From: Scolanthus callimorphus
Lineage: Eukaryota > Cnidaria > Anthozoa > Actiniaria > Edwardsiidae
Reading direction: 5' to 3'
DNA length: 64,000 nucleotides
Assembly (NCBI GenBank): GCA_033964015.1
Contig: CM066917.1
Coordinates: 62,001-126,000 of the forward strand
Part shown: positions 9,749-19,367 of the stretch, piece by piece
Layout: each line of letters starts with the position of its first letter
How positions within the stretch are numbered: position 1 is the stretch's first letter
Notes under the pieces: model-generated
The model's input: only the letters and a program-made list of their open reading frames with translations
Database searches by the model: none
What the model was told of the DNA's origin: nothing
Made by a program: the position numbers and the translations under genes

Positions 9749-10765
9749 CGCAAGAATCCGGGGAGTTGATATACGCGGCAGCAGCATGAAGATGCATTCA
9801 TGACGAAGATACATTCATCGGAGACGTCACCGGGACACGAGAGCTACGCTGCGTCCTTACCTATGACTGGCAACTTCAGGAAATTAAGCAGTATTGTGCA
9901 AACCCTTGGAGTTTCTGTTTTCTTTCTGCAGTCCCAACATTTAACCTTGGGAGTGTCAACTTTACAAGGCGCGATGTTGATAAGCCAGAGCAAGTCCACT
10001 GAAACATATAACTACTTCTTTTCCAAACTAGCTGGACTTAGCAAGGGCATGCGCAATGTAATTGATGTGGGAACGGACGGAGAGGATCGCAAGAATCCGT
10101 GGAGTTGATACACGCGGCAGCAGCATGAAGATGAATTCATGACGAAGATACATTCATCGGAGACGTCACCGGGACACGAGAGCTACGCTGCGTCCTTACC
10201 TATGACTGGCAACTTCAGGAAATTAAGCAGTATTGTGCAAACCCTTGGAGTTTCTGTTTTCTTTCTGCAGTCCCAACATTTAACCTTGGGAGTGTCAACT
10301 TTACAAGGCGCGATGTTGATAAGCCAGAGCAAGTCCACTGAAACATATAACTACTTCTTTTCCAAACTAGCTGGACTTAGCAAGGGCATGCGCAATGTAA
10401 TTGATGTGGGAACGGACGGAGAGGATCGCAAGAATCCGTGGAGTTGATACACGCGGCAGCAGCATGAAGATGAATTCATGACGAAGATACATTCATCGGA
10501 GACGTCACCGGGACACCAGAGCTACGCTGCGTCCTTGCCTATGACTGGCAACTTCAGGAAATTAAGCAGTATTGTACAAACCATTGGAGCTTCTGTCTTC
10601 TTTCTCCAGTCCCAATATTTAACCTTGGGAGTTTCAACTTTACAAGGCGCGATGTTGATAAGCCAGAGCAAGTCCACTGAAACATATAACTACTTCTTTT
10701 CCAAACTAGCTGGACTTAGCAAGGGCATGCGCAATGTAATTGATGTGGGAACGGACGGAGAGGAT
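9749..10765 (+). repeat. Exact triplicate of a 339-bp coding-derived unit
   Basis: Three units of exactly 339 bp (9749, 10088 and 10427). The first two are almost identical and the third carries about ten substitutions. 339 is divisible by three (113 codons). The shared start and end context (CGCAAGAATCCGTGGAGTTG) marks the junctions. The third copy continues into unique sequence that extends the protein-like frame, so the third copy is the ancestral locus and the first two are tandem duplicates. Confidence 0.85.
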
Positions 10766-10846
10766 CCTCTTATCGAGGCAATAAGGAATCAAAAAGGTTA
10801 CGCGTCTGTTTCTATGAGATCTAATCGGATCGCTATATTTGTATAG
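9800..10846 (+). pseudogene. Decayed MULE-like transposase fragments (three copies)
   Basis: In each 339-bp unit one frame reads LTYDWQLQEIKQYC and, after about 20 residues, VPTFNLG. A second frame then continues with AMLISQSKSTETYNYFFSKL, AGLSKGMRNVIDVGTDGEDP and (third copy only) LIEAIRNQKGY. Together these resemble a MULE-type transposase-domain family common in invertebrate genomes, in which 'PTFNLG', then 'GPMLIHQ', then 'YGTDGE.AL..A' follow each other. The frame change in the middle of every copy shows the ancestral gene was already broken before triplication. The 102-residue single-frame products are therefore not meaningful proteins. The family call is from memory. Confidence 0.4.
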
Positions 10847-10903
10847 CTTAGTTAATTGTTATTTAAAATCCGGATGAGGCCCACCGTGGCAAAATAAAGC
10901 ATT

Positions 10904-11003
10904 TTTATTGTAATTAAAACGAGTTTCTGAACATTCTAAGCATTGTAAAAATGTTTATTGTTATTAAAGACAGCTTCTGAACATTCTAAGCATTGTAAAA
11001 ATG
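10904..11003 (+). repeat. 50-bp tandem duplication
   Basis: Two 50-bp copies (10904-10953, 10954-11003) sharing TTTATTG, ATTAAA and CTTCTGAACATTCTAAGCAT-like sequence ending GTAAAAATGT. Nothing is encoded. Confidence 0.6.
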
Positions 11004-11119
11004 TGTCATTGCTAGTCCCGGGGAGGTTCACGTCGATCCCGTCTACCGACGAGACTATCTGATAAGAAAAGAATATTCAACTATCGGCTATCCCGGCTGG
11101 CTAGCAGGTACAAGTAACT

Positions 11120-11637
11120 ATGGTCCTTGTTTGCCGGGGGGGGGGGGGGGGGGAGTTCCAAGGACAAGCTAGCCTTGGAACTTATTGGAACAATGAATGC
11201 CGAGTCAGTCTCAAAGGATACCCGAAAATGCATAATAGACTGGCCTCACAAATTTTCCTCCACAGGTGCGCCCTCCGAGTTCGAGGAGCTTGGAATGGTG
11301 GACAAATCACAATTTTAACAATCAGTGCAGTTTCGGTTGATCTGCTAATTAACGAGCTACTCAATCTAAAGGCTGCAGCCAATGGGATTACACCGGAGCT
11401 TGCCCTTGCGACAACACAGCACAAACTTCCACAAGTATGTGTGTGTATGAAGGCGCACCCCATGCTTCACTGTCCTAAACGGCGAGTCCTGTGGCCAGGA
11501 AAAACATTTCTCGTGAAATACAGATTTGGGACTGATGGACACAGAAATAGTAAGTACCATTTCATTGATTTAAACATTCAAGCATTAATTTGTAAAACAG
11601 ATTCAATCCGTATTATTCTTTATTTCAGTTGACTATT
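11120..11637 (+). other. Open sequence after a poly-G run; no gene recognised
   Basis: An open frame of 170 codons crosses a run of about 17 G at 11137-11153. Its middle part has protein-like composition, and a clear donor (AATA|GTAAGT) occurs at about 11549. No family is recognised, and the homopolymer makes the upstream frame unreliable. It may be an exon of the same locus as the RecQ-like exon downstream. Confidence 0.15.
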
Positions 11638-11714
11638 AGCGGAACTTCCCGCGCCGAAGGCACAGAGTGGAGGCCCATGTATCATTCAACGTCGCATGAG
11701 AAAGCAACCCATCC
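11638..11714 (-). repeat. Dispersed hairpin-ended repeat, copy 2 (inverted)
   Basis: Reverse complement of 901-978 with scattered substitutions. It has the same CCGAAGGC stem and terminal AGCGGAAC, and the same inner GATGGGTTGCTTTCTCATG. It lies immediately upstream of the RecQ-like exon and could have replaced the 5' part of that exon. Confidence 0.5.
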
Positions 11715-11715
11715 A

Positions 11716-11796
11716 ACCAATTTTAATCGTAAATCGCAAGGCTTCCAAGAGCGTCTGCCATATAGTGGTAGATGAAGCTCATCTTATTGAAGAATG
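11716..11796 (+). pseudogene. RecQ-like helicase exon fragment (DEAH motif II)
   Basis: The frame reads VNRKASKSVCHIVVDEAHLI then EEW, with the W codon split by a strong donor (TG|GTAAGT) at 11796/11797. A hydrophobic strand followed by DEAH and a nearby Trp is helicase motif II of the RecQ-like family (Walker B; the Asp-Glu pair coordinates magnesium for ATP hydrolysis). Only about 25 residues are visible. The next helicase motifs are not found within several kilobases, and the upstream side is occupied by a mobile repeat. A truncated pseudogene or an isolated exon is most likely. Confidence 0.4.
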
Positions 11797-12449
11797 GTAA
11801 GTTCATCTGAGTTTCTTCCATGAGGAGCAACTTATTTGAAGGCGGAAGAAATCCGAAGAAAGGTAACCGAATGAAAAAATATTCAACTGAGCAATTTGTA
11901 GCCAGCTGCTGCTTTGATCTTACTCCTGTAAGTTATATAACTAAACTGCAGACAAAAATAAATTAGAAATAGTGAATTCTATAAAGTAACGTCTACACGA
12001 CCAATTTTTCCTTGATAAATATAGCGCTGTTCACGCCCAATGGGGTACTCCACTGATTTTTGGGTAGGGGTGCTCCGTTCGTGATAATCATTAAATATAT
12101 TTAAAAAAGATGTATTATGTACCAAATCGTGCGAAAATGACTATTCATTTAGCATAGACCCTAAATCGGCGCCAAAAAATCAAAGCCCCCCACCTATATT
12201 TGCCCCCCAACTTGTTGCTTTTTGCTTTGTAATGAACAGAAGTGAGAACAAAACTACCAACAGTGACATCGATCAGGATTGCTTTTTCCTTTTTTTTGTT
12301 AATCTTTGGTTTGCGTTGTGCATTCCAGGTTTTGAAGACAGTGTCGATGATACAGAATCTTCATTCGCATCCGAGGACAGTAAGTCATCATGTACAACTT
12401 ATGCTAGAGCGTGCTTTCCGTGCCTTTTGTGTGAGAGAACAATCTCCAG

Positions 12450-12955
12450 GGGCCGGTTCCTGAAAGGTAGATTAGCGCTATTCTAGGAATAAAATTTGCT
12501 AATCTAGGAATAAATTTAATCCTGGAATAAAATCGAGTTCTTGAAATTTAGTACACCTCGCGAGCAGGGAATAACTCGCTAATACAGGAATAAATCAGTG
12601 AACGACAACACAAAATTGCATCTAAATACACCGTTTTACTCACGTTTTTTGCCTTGTTTACACTTAGAACAATGCTTCAACAAGATGACTGAGTGCTTTT
12701 TAGTGTTCCTTTGTTTCTTTTCCCGTCATCAAAATAGAAAGATCGACGATAAAGTTCGATATCTCTCTACCGTGTTCGGGAAAAAATTATTTCTCGTCGC
12801 TGTTCACATTTCAGAAAAAACTAAACCACGTCAAGGCCGAGAATGATAATTAAACTAGACACTTGTCGTATTGTCAAAAGAAAAAATACCTTTTGATTAT
12901 TGTTTTAGTTTGTTTTTAAAGTGAAACTAAATTTTCGGCACACCGAAATTTTTTT

Positions 12956-12986
<31 letters not shown>

Positions 12987-13240
12987 GGCATCTCCTCACG
13001 GATGCACAGGACGCCCAGTAATAGTTTGCTTCTGGACTTAAATTCCAGCCAATGAAATCGCTTTAAAGGCAGTCAACCGGTTATGTTTGTCTTATTCCTG
13101 GAATAACTCATCCGGAAATAACTTGTGCTTTCAGGAACCAATATTTATTCCTAGAATAGCTTAATTCTAGAATAGCATATTTAAACCTGGATTAGCGGCT
13201 ATTCCTGGATTAAGCTAGTCCTCTTTTCAGGAACCGGCCC
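12450..13240. mobile_element. 0.79-kb inverted-repeat DNA transposon, non-autonomous
   Basis: The left end starts GGGCCGGTTCCTGAAA and the right end is its reverse complement, TTTCAGGAACCGGCCC. CAG flanks both sides (12447-12449, 13241-13243), a plausible 3-bp target duplication. Beyond the termini, both ends carry repeated small palindromes of the form 'attcctggaataa/ctagaatag', so sub-terminal regions also pair. The interior has no transposase-like frame and holds a T run followed by a G run at about 12950-12988. The superfamily is undetermined. Confidence 0.65.
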
Positions 13241-14340
13241 CAGTAAAATAAAAAAATACTGTTTTATATTATTATAGTGATGAGTTGACCATTCGACAAC
13301 CCAGAAGAAGGTAAGTAGAATGTCTATAGAATACGAAGTATTATCAGTATTGTTAGGGACATACACAACGGAAATTGAGAAAGTCTACTTGGTCCATTTT
13401 GCCTCATTTATAACGCCGTCCTCAAACATCAGGAACAGCAAAAACAAAGGCAATTTTTGTGCCTTCTACATACCAATCGCATGGAAGGCAAAAGCAAAAA
13501 AATATTGGGGGGCGCACAACGCACATTTTAAAAGTTCGTTACCATCCCCCCCCCCCCCCCCCCCCGAACTACCGCGGGAACTAATGTTATTAAAAGTTTT
13601 TACTGTTAGCCAGAATATTATTGGGGGGCCTGGCCCCGCGGGCAATCCACGAATCGTACAAAATTATACAGACAAACTATCAGATCAATTAGTGCATCAA
13701 GTATCAAAACAGTTGCTTAGCTTAATTCACGAAGCTGCTAGAGTCGTCCTCAATTGAATTCCTTAGGGACGGACCATTGCAGAGCTGAAAAATCGCGAAA
13801 AAATAGTTTGCATGAAAGAAATGGAGGAAATAAATTGTTTGCAAGTGGTTGATAGTATTTTTAATGGAAAGATGCATTTATCAGGAAATAATAACATTGA
13901 CCCCTAAAACAATACACTGTGTCTGGATTAAAATTATATATTAAGTCAACAAGACTTCAACATAAGAATGAATTTTTCAATCATCCAGTCGTTGTACATA
14001 TGGCTGTTTGGAATTTTCAAATATACACCATATGCACTTTTATCTACATTGAAAAAACAATTGTAGTCGTACATACACCTTATTGAAAACAACAACTAGA
14101 AACGAACAAACAACGATTGCACTGCAATTTATTCAAATTCACGGTTTGGAAACCGGAGAGTTAATCCGGTGAAAAAAAATGTTTGCAGGTTCAGACACGT
14201 GAAAAAAAGTTGTTTGCATGAATTAAAATTAAACTCTCAATTCTGTAGCTCAACTGTAAACAGCATACATCATAGCAACTGAAATTTTACAGCTTTCAGA
14301 ACATAATAAACTGTTAAACCCTTTATAAATCTTAAAAATC

Positions 14341-14640
14341 AGATAGTCTATCCATGCCATCGCCAATAAAGCTTCTTGCAACAAGTAAAGGTGAGTTCAA
14401 GTCACTGATTCCCATTGCACATGTAGCTCACCCGTTCGACAACAAAGTGCTTTCACAACATAAACTACTAAACCCATTGCAAATCTTCATATCAGATAGT
14501 CTATCTATGCCAACGCCAATAACAAAGCCACTTACAAAAAGTAAAGGAGAGTTCAACTCGCTGATTCGCATTGCGCATGTAGTTCAACCGTGTCAAGCAT
14601 TTTGTTTAGCAACTGAAATTTCACAACGTTTTATATGATT
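14341..14640 (+). repeat. Imperfect 153-bp tandem duplication
   Basis: AGATAGTCTATC recurs at 14341 and 14494, followed in both copies by ATGCCA(T/A)CGCCAATAA, AAGTAAAGG(T/A)GAGTTCAA, TGATTC and GCACATGTAG-like sequence. Copies differ at many sites. The resulting 94-codon open frame is simply a duplicated frame, and I see no domain in it. Confidence 0.5.
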
Positions 14641-14995
14641 ACAGTGGCGTCTAGAGTTTTCGACTTCCAAGAAGAAGCTCTTGAAGGCAAGTGCGATAAT
14701 CCAACAAACCAAATACCCTGGAGGTCTATTTAATTTTCAGACTTATCGGTAGTGTAAAGGCGTGGTTTCTTTTTAATCTCATCTATCTCTTCATTCTTGT
14801 CAATCGCATTGAAATAGTGCACTCGCAATCCAAGCATTATATGGAGCCACTTTTCTCGCGATCGGAAAAGACTGAAACAATCTACCAAGAAGATCGATGC
14901 GATTGCATGAGATTGAATGAGCCAAGTCATCTAATCCAATCCCTCCTTACATTTTTTACTGCTTGCCTAATAGTCGTGGGTCGCGAGTAAAAAGT

Positions 14996-15058
14996 GTGGA
15001 TGCGGGTAGAAGGTGCGGGTGCGAGTAGAAGGTACGGGTAAAAGATGCGGGTCTTGTA
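14996..15058 (+). repeat. Short GCGGGTA-type minisatellite
   Basis: Four or five imperfect copies of a 13-19-bp unit of the form 'gatgcgggtagaag'. Just before it (14961-14997) is a sequence containing TCGTGGGTCGCGAGTAAAAA. Its reverse complement, slightly changed, occurs at about 17755-17787. Confidence 0.45.
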
Positions 15059-15996
15059 CCGCGGTGCTCGTAATTCCTAACCTACTGTTCTATACAACTT
15101 TACTGTACTTGAAGGCTATCTAACGGGATGTTCCCAGTTTGTAATTGCTTTTACCCACGAGTTTTCAAATTCATACAGTCTTTTTCGCTTCAAGCTTTTT
15201 CTGACCGGAAGTAATATACTGAATAGGTGATAAGCGGCGACTGCTTTTACGCCGCAGCGGCTTTTCCGCTTGGCTCGGAAGGCAGAAAGGTCAATGATAT
15301 CGCCTACGATGATCTGTTCAAACATAGATATAGTCCAGGGAGTCTATGAAATTTTTAGGGCCTACCTCAAACAAATTGCAACAGAATTTGTTTCACCGCT
15401 GTTTTGTGAGGGTTGTTGTACTAAACAACATACTAAAAGTTCCAAAAAAATCCGTTGGTGGAACATGCAGAAATTTTGATTTGAAAACCTCTTGAAAATA
15501 CCACAGGAAGCCCGAGTCTAGAAAAATAGAGGTACACCGAAAAAATAGTAAAAATAAGATGTATTTGTTTTAAAAAGGCTTTACAAGATACCAATGATCC
15601 TATATTTAAAATATAAGTACAATTCCGTGATACAAGTCACAAAACATTAACATTTTACGCTTCTAAAGCTCACCACAGGCCACCATTTCTAAAAATTCCG
15701 ACAAGGAACGCCTGCCTGTTTTACCGTGTCTGCATTTTACCATGTCTGCAAGTTCAACTTTCAGGGGAAGTTTGCTCAGAAAATCAGATGATTTTACCGT
15801 TCTTTTTGCAAACTATTGCTGTTCATGGCCAACTGGAGTCAAGGAGGTAAGAAAAACTGTCTAAGAATTGATATTTTAAGCTATAAAACGGAACATGAAA
15901 GTCGATTAAAATGAAAAATTATCGTTCGAAAACTCGTTCCAACTCACGTTTACTTTAGCGATAATTATTTTCTATTTTAAAAGAGAATCTGGCCAA

Positions 15997-16370
15997 ATGG
16001 AGAGGTGTTGTATTTGCGAGAAACATTTTCAAGCTGGTGATAGCAGATCAGTTTTGGGACAGAAAGGAGTGAACAAGATAAAGGAAGTCAATAGTTGTAT
16101 CAAGGCACGTGTTGGAGACCGAGTCAACAAGAATTGCCGCCTTGATCTTATCAGAAGACCTCAGACCACAAGCCCCAATGACCAACAAATACCCTCTGAA
16201 ACTCCTGTTAGACGGCGCTCACAGGTACCTAGTTATCAGCCTAAGAAAAACTGTATCCTTTGCGGTCAAACCGCTTAGTATGATGGTAAAAAAAGAGGAT
16301 TTGATATGTTTGCACCGTGCAGAAATGGATGCTCGCGATCTTTTCTTTCAACCCAAACCACGCCAACAGA
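15997..16370 (+). pseudogene. Cys/His zinc-binding module, first exon, interrupted by a stop
   Basis: From an ATG at 15997 the frame reads MERCCICEKHF, LGQKGVNKIKEVNS, GDRVNKNCRLDLIRR and, after a polar linker, KKNCILCGQTA before a TAG at 16276. Continuing past the stop in the same frame gives YDGKKRGFDMFAPC, which fits the expected continuation, and a donor (ACAGA|GTAAGA) follows at 16370. CxxC, then 'LGQKG..' and 'CR', then CxxCG is the order of a putative zinc-binding module at the N-terminus of many uncharacterised invertebrate proteins. The in-frame stop makes this copy a pseudogene or a short truncated product. The usual 'V-H-x-x-C' is here VNKNC, so one His ligand is replaced by Asn. 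Family recognition is from memory. Confidence 0.4.
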
Positions 16371-16446
16371 GTAAGACAGCGCCAAAAGTATGGGATATAA
16401 AAAAAACATATCACAAGCAACATTTTATTCTTTCATGCAATTTTAG

Positions 16447-16657
16447 GGTGTGACACTACATCACGAATACATGGTATTGGGAAGGGCGTTTCGCTTAAAA
16501 AGGCTAGAACGGATATGCAATTTTGTGAACTCGCATGCGTTTTCAATCGCGCTGATGCTGCTCTAGAAAATGTCATCGAGACCGGGGAAAAGGCAATGCT
16601 GAGTCTCTTAATAGGGGATGTCTGTAACGGTCGACTCCAGCTGGAAAAATGGAATTG
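16447..16657 (+). pseudogene. Possible downstream exon of the Cys/His-domain pseudogene
   Basis: After a pyrimidine-rich acceptor (GCAATTTTAG), an open segment reads CDTTSRIHGIGKGVSLKKAR, then TDMQFCELACVFNRADAALE, and ends with TGA at 16655-16657. It joins in frame to the donor at 16370 only if the upstream exon is read in a different frame from its zinc-binding module. The locus is therefore frameshifted or the exon pairing is wrong. No family is recognised in this segment alone. Confidence 0.2.
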
Positions 16658-18986
16658 ACATTACATGTCAGAATGAAGCCTGTTATCAGCTGTTTCTAAC
16701 GATATATTTTTTATCTCGTTGCGATCAATATTTTCGGAGAAATCCGGCCGAGTTTAGTGTCGGGTCGAACAAGGGGTTTTGGTAGCCATCCGAGGCCGTT
16801 TTTACCGCACCAATAAAATATAAAAATACAAGCAAATGCAAGGCAGAACTGAAGAGCACATAATTATTGTCATTTTAAGCAGTTTTTTTTATTTCCCAGC
16901 GTTGAAAATTGAATATTTTACGAACTTTTAAATAATTAGACTTTTTGGAGCCCCCATCTATAGGGTATCTTTGACGTGCTTTATCGGGTAGATCCATGTA
17001 CATTTGACAACTGAAATTTACTCAGAGTAATAGAGCGACGATAGATGTTCACAAATATCAAATAACTTTTGTGGGCAAGCTACTTTTGTAACCAGCAGGA
17101 GGCAATAAAAATACCTTGACGCGGTGACTTAACCTCACGGCATAACACTGTTGACTTGAAAAGCGTGGAGGGAAAAACTTGCAAAAATCTCTGCTGAAAC
17201 GAGAATAAGACTCTAACAAATATCCCTAGACAATAATCATGGTTTATCGCTTGAGTTTAAATCTGCAGAGATGAAATCAAAGCACTCGAGTTTCAAAATT
17301 GTTGTTTACATCTCGAAACACTAGAACCATGTGTTAATTTGACCTCGCCAAACAACACGAAAATCCACTTTTCGCCTGCAAACGAGATGGTCCTAAATCA
17401 TGTCTAATATGGTTTGCAAGGTACGTTGTTGAATATTCCGAAGGTTATCTCTTTACTTTACGGAAAAATAGAGCTCGTTTGAGTCAATAGAGTGAGTCTG
17501 ATGTGAATGTTGGGGGGAACACGCTGCAATAAATGGCGAAGAAGTCTAAACGAAGCCAAAGAAAAAAAAAACTAGACACAATTATGAGCTGTTGGTTTTT
17601 GAGTAGAACACTCTTCGACGGATAAAAAAAGTCAGGGGAAACATGTTTCTCTTCGTGATTGAAAATAAAACTTGATTTGGGTTTCCTGTGGAATGTTCAG
17701 TTTGTTTCAATTAAAACTGCAAAACATAGCATCTAAGATGTGCTTTTTACTTTTGCGTTTTACTCGCGACCCGCGACCATTAGGCAGACTCCACCTCGTG
17801 CGACGAAACCGCTGCTGCGGGCGAAATAGGCAATGAGGCCTAGCTAAGATTGTTTGACATGCGAAACAAAAACGTAAAAATGTTTTGAAAATTCAAAAAC
17901 GCGTGGCTATGATAGCTTAAAAGGCATGACTTAATGATAAGATATGCCGGCATAAAAAGTCCATGATATGACACAATTGATGAGTCTACCATTACTTTCA
18001 GTTATTCTCAAGCACCAGCATTAGCTGATGGCAACTCTTTTTTTGTCTCATGAGCTACATTCCTGTTGCAAGTCAGCGAAATAAATAACATTTGATTTCA
18101 TCATAGTTTCAGTGGGGATAATGTTGGGGGGAACACGTTGCCATTGAACAACTGTAGGCAAGTAAGTAAATGAAACAAATCCCCAACAACGTGTAACATG
18201 TCGTAATGATGCTAAAGTAAGACTCAAGCGTAGGACGACCCATGATTGAAGCTTGCTTTTACACAAAACCCAAGAGGGTAAACATTCTTGCCCAATGGGA
18301 TAGCTTATCCTTCCGACAGGCTTTCCAGTAAAGTGACAGCAACCTCTTGAACCTCAATTGTTTTTATATTTGTTTTCTATGATTGATAATTCTGTAACGA
18401 AGCTGTTTGCTAACTTTTGCAGTAGTATATTATCTGAATATAGTAAGCTAGTTATTTAGGTAGAACATTTGCTATATTTTCATGATTGACACCAATGTAT
18501 CTGTCAGATATACGGACTAAAGATTATTATTAATATTATGAAATAGTGCGATGACCAGCACTACTTGCCCACATTCCAGCAGCGGATTTTAAAGTAGTAC
18601 ATTTTTTAGTGTGCTTGATACTGCGCTATTCAGTTAAGCGTGGAATGCCTATAGTTTGGTCGACAAGTTTTAACGTGAAAACCTAACGACAAAGCTTTAG
18701 GCATTCCAAGCTCAACTGAAAAACGCAGTAACACTGCTAGCGCATGATTGTAGAGCTTACAATAATTATCTCTCTTTTACTCTCTGCGACCATATCTACC
18801 GAGCAAGTACACTCCACCTTTCACTCTATCAAACAAGAGTAAATTGAGGCCCTATACGTTAAGTCCAGTGACGATGTAGCGAACACCGGCGTCATCTTTG
18901 CTGATCACAAAGATTGTTCCTGAAGTGATCTAAGGATACAGATCGAAGACGAACTTGGAGAGTTTCTTAAAGGAGAGTTTCATTTC
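16658..18986. other. Unassigned intergenic sequence
   Basis: No recognisable genes. TGTTGGGGGGAACACG followed by (C/T)TGC occurs twice (near 17510 and 18122). A segment around 17755-17787 is the inverted relative of 14961-14997. Otherwise it is AT-rich unique-looking DNA. Confidence 0.4.
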
Positions 18987-19034
18987 GTGTTAATACAGTA
19001 TCAAGCGCAACTAAGTAAAACCCAAGAAAGGAAA

Positions 19035-19367
19035 ATGACTTTAAAAGACATTGAAGTGAAATCAAGCGTATGCTTGCGAATGAAGTGCATCAGTCCTAGC
19101 CCTTTCTGTACAAGTACTACCAGCGCTGCATCAACAAGTTCAATCGAACACGATGATGGCGAAGATAACAAAATGCCAAAAAGTTCCGACGCATTATACA
19201 ATATTGCCCATGATGTCGCGTATGGGCATGATCGCAATATTGAAGACCCCGACCTTCAGGAGCCGAAATCAAAAGAGAAGAAACAGCAAAGCACCCTCAT
19301 GAGTTGTTTTGGCGCTAAGCATGAGCCACAAAAAAATACCCCAATGCTTCGTCGAGGTCTGGTTTAA
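19035..19367 (+). CDS. Hypothetical small Ser-rich, acidic open frame
   Basis: From an ATG at 19035 the frame encodes about 110 residues with a Ser/Thr-rich patch (STTSAASTSSIEHDDGEDNK) and a basic C-terminal part, ending with TAA at 19365. The same frame is open upstream to about 18987, where ATACAG could act as an acceptor. No domain is recognised. Low-complexity composition suggests a disordered region of a larger protein or a chance frame. Confidence 0.15.
   Translation: MTLKDIEVKSSVCLRMKCISPSPFCTSTTSAASTSSIEHDDGEDNKMPKSSDALYNIAHDVAYGHDRNIEDPDLQEPKSKEKKQQSTLMSCFGAKHEPQKNTPMLRRGLV

Larger units (their letters stand above)
13241..15996. other. Unassigned intergenic sequence with short candidate exons
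   Basis: Mostly AT-rich with no recognised protein. It includes a poly-C run near 13547-13565, a 153-bp tandem duplication, a short G-rich minisatellite, and several short open segments between good splice signals (for example about 13282-13311 before GTAAGTAG, and a GGAG|GTAAGA donor near 15847). None can be assigned to a family. Confidence 0.35.

Noticed and set aside
11120..11632. Ribosomal protein L11/L12-like fragment
   Set aside because: A short stretch (QITILTISAVSVDLLINEL) is faintly reminiscent, but no flanking conserved motif is present and the similarity is too weak.
13320..13757. 145-codon open frame as a gene
   Set aside because: It runs through a poly-C tract that encodes a proline run, has no recognisable domain and no supporting context.
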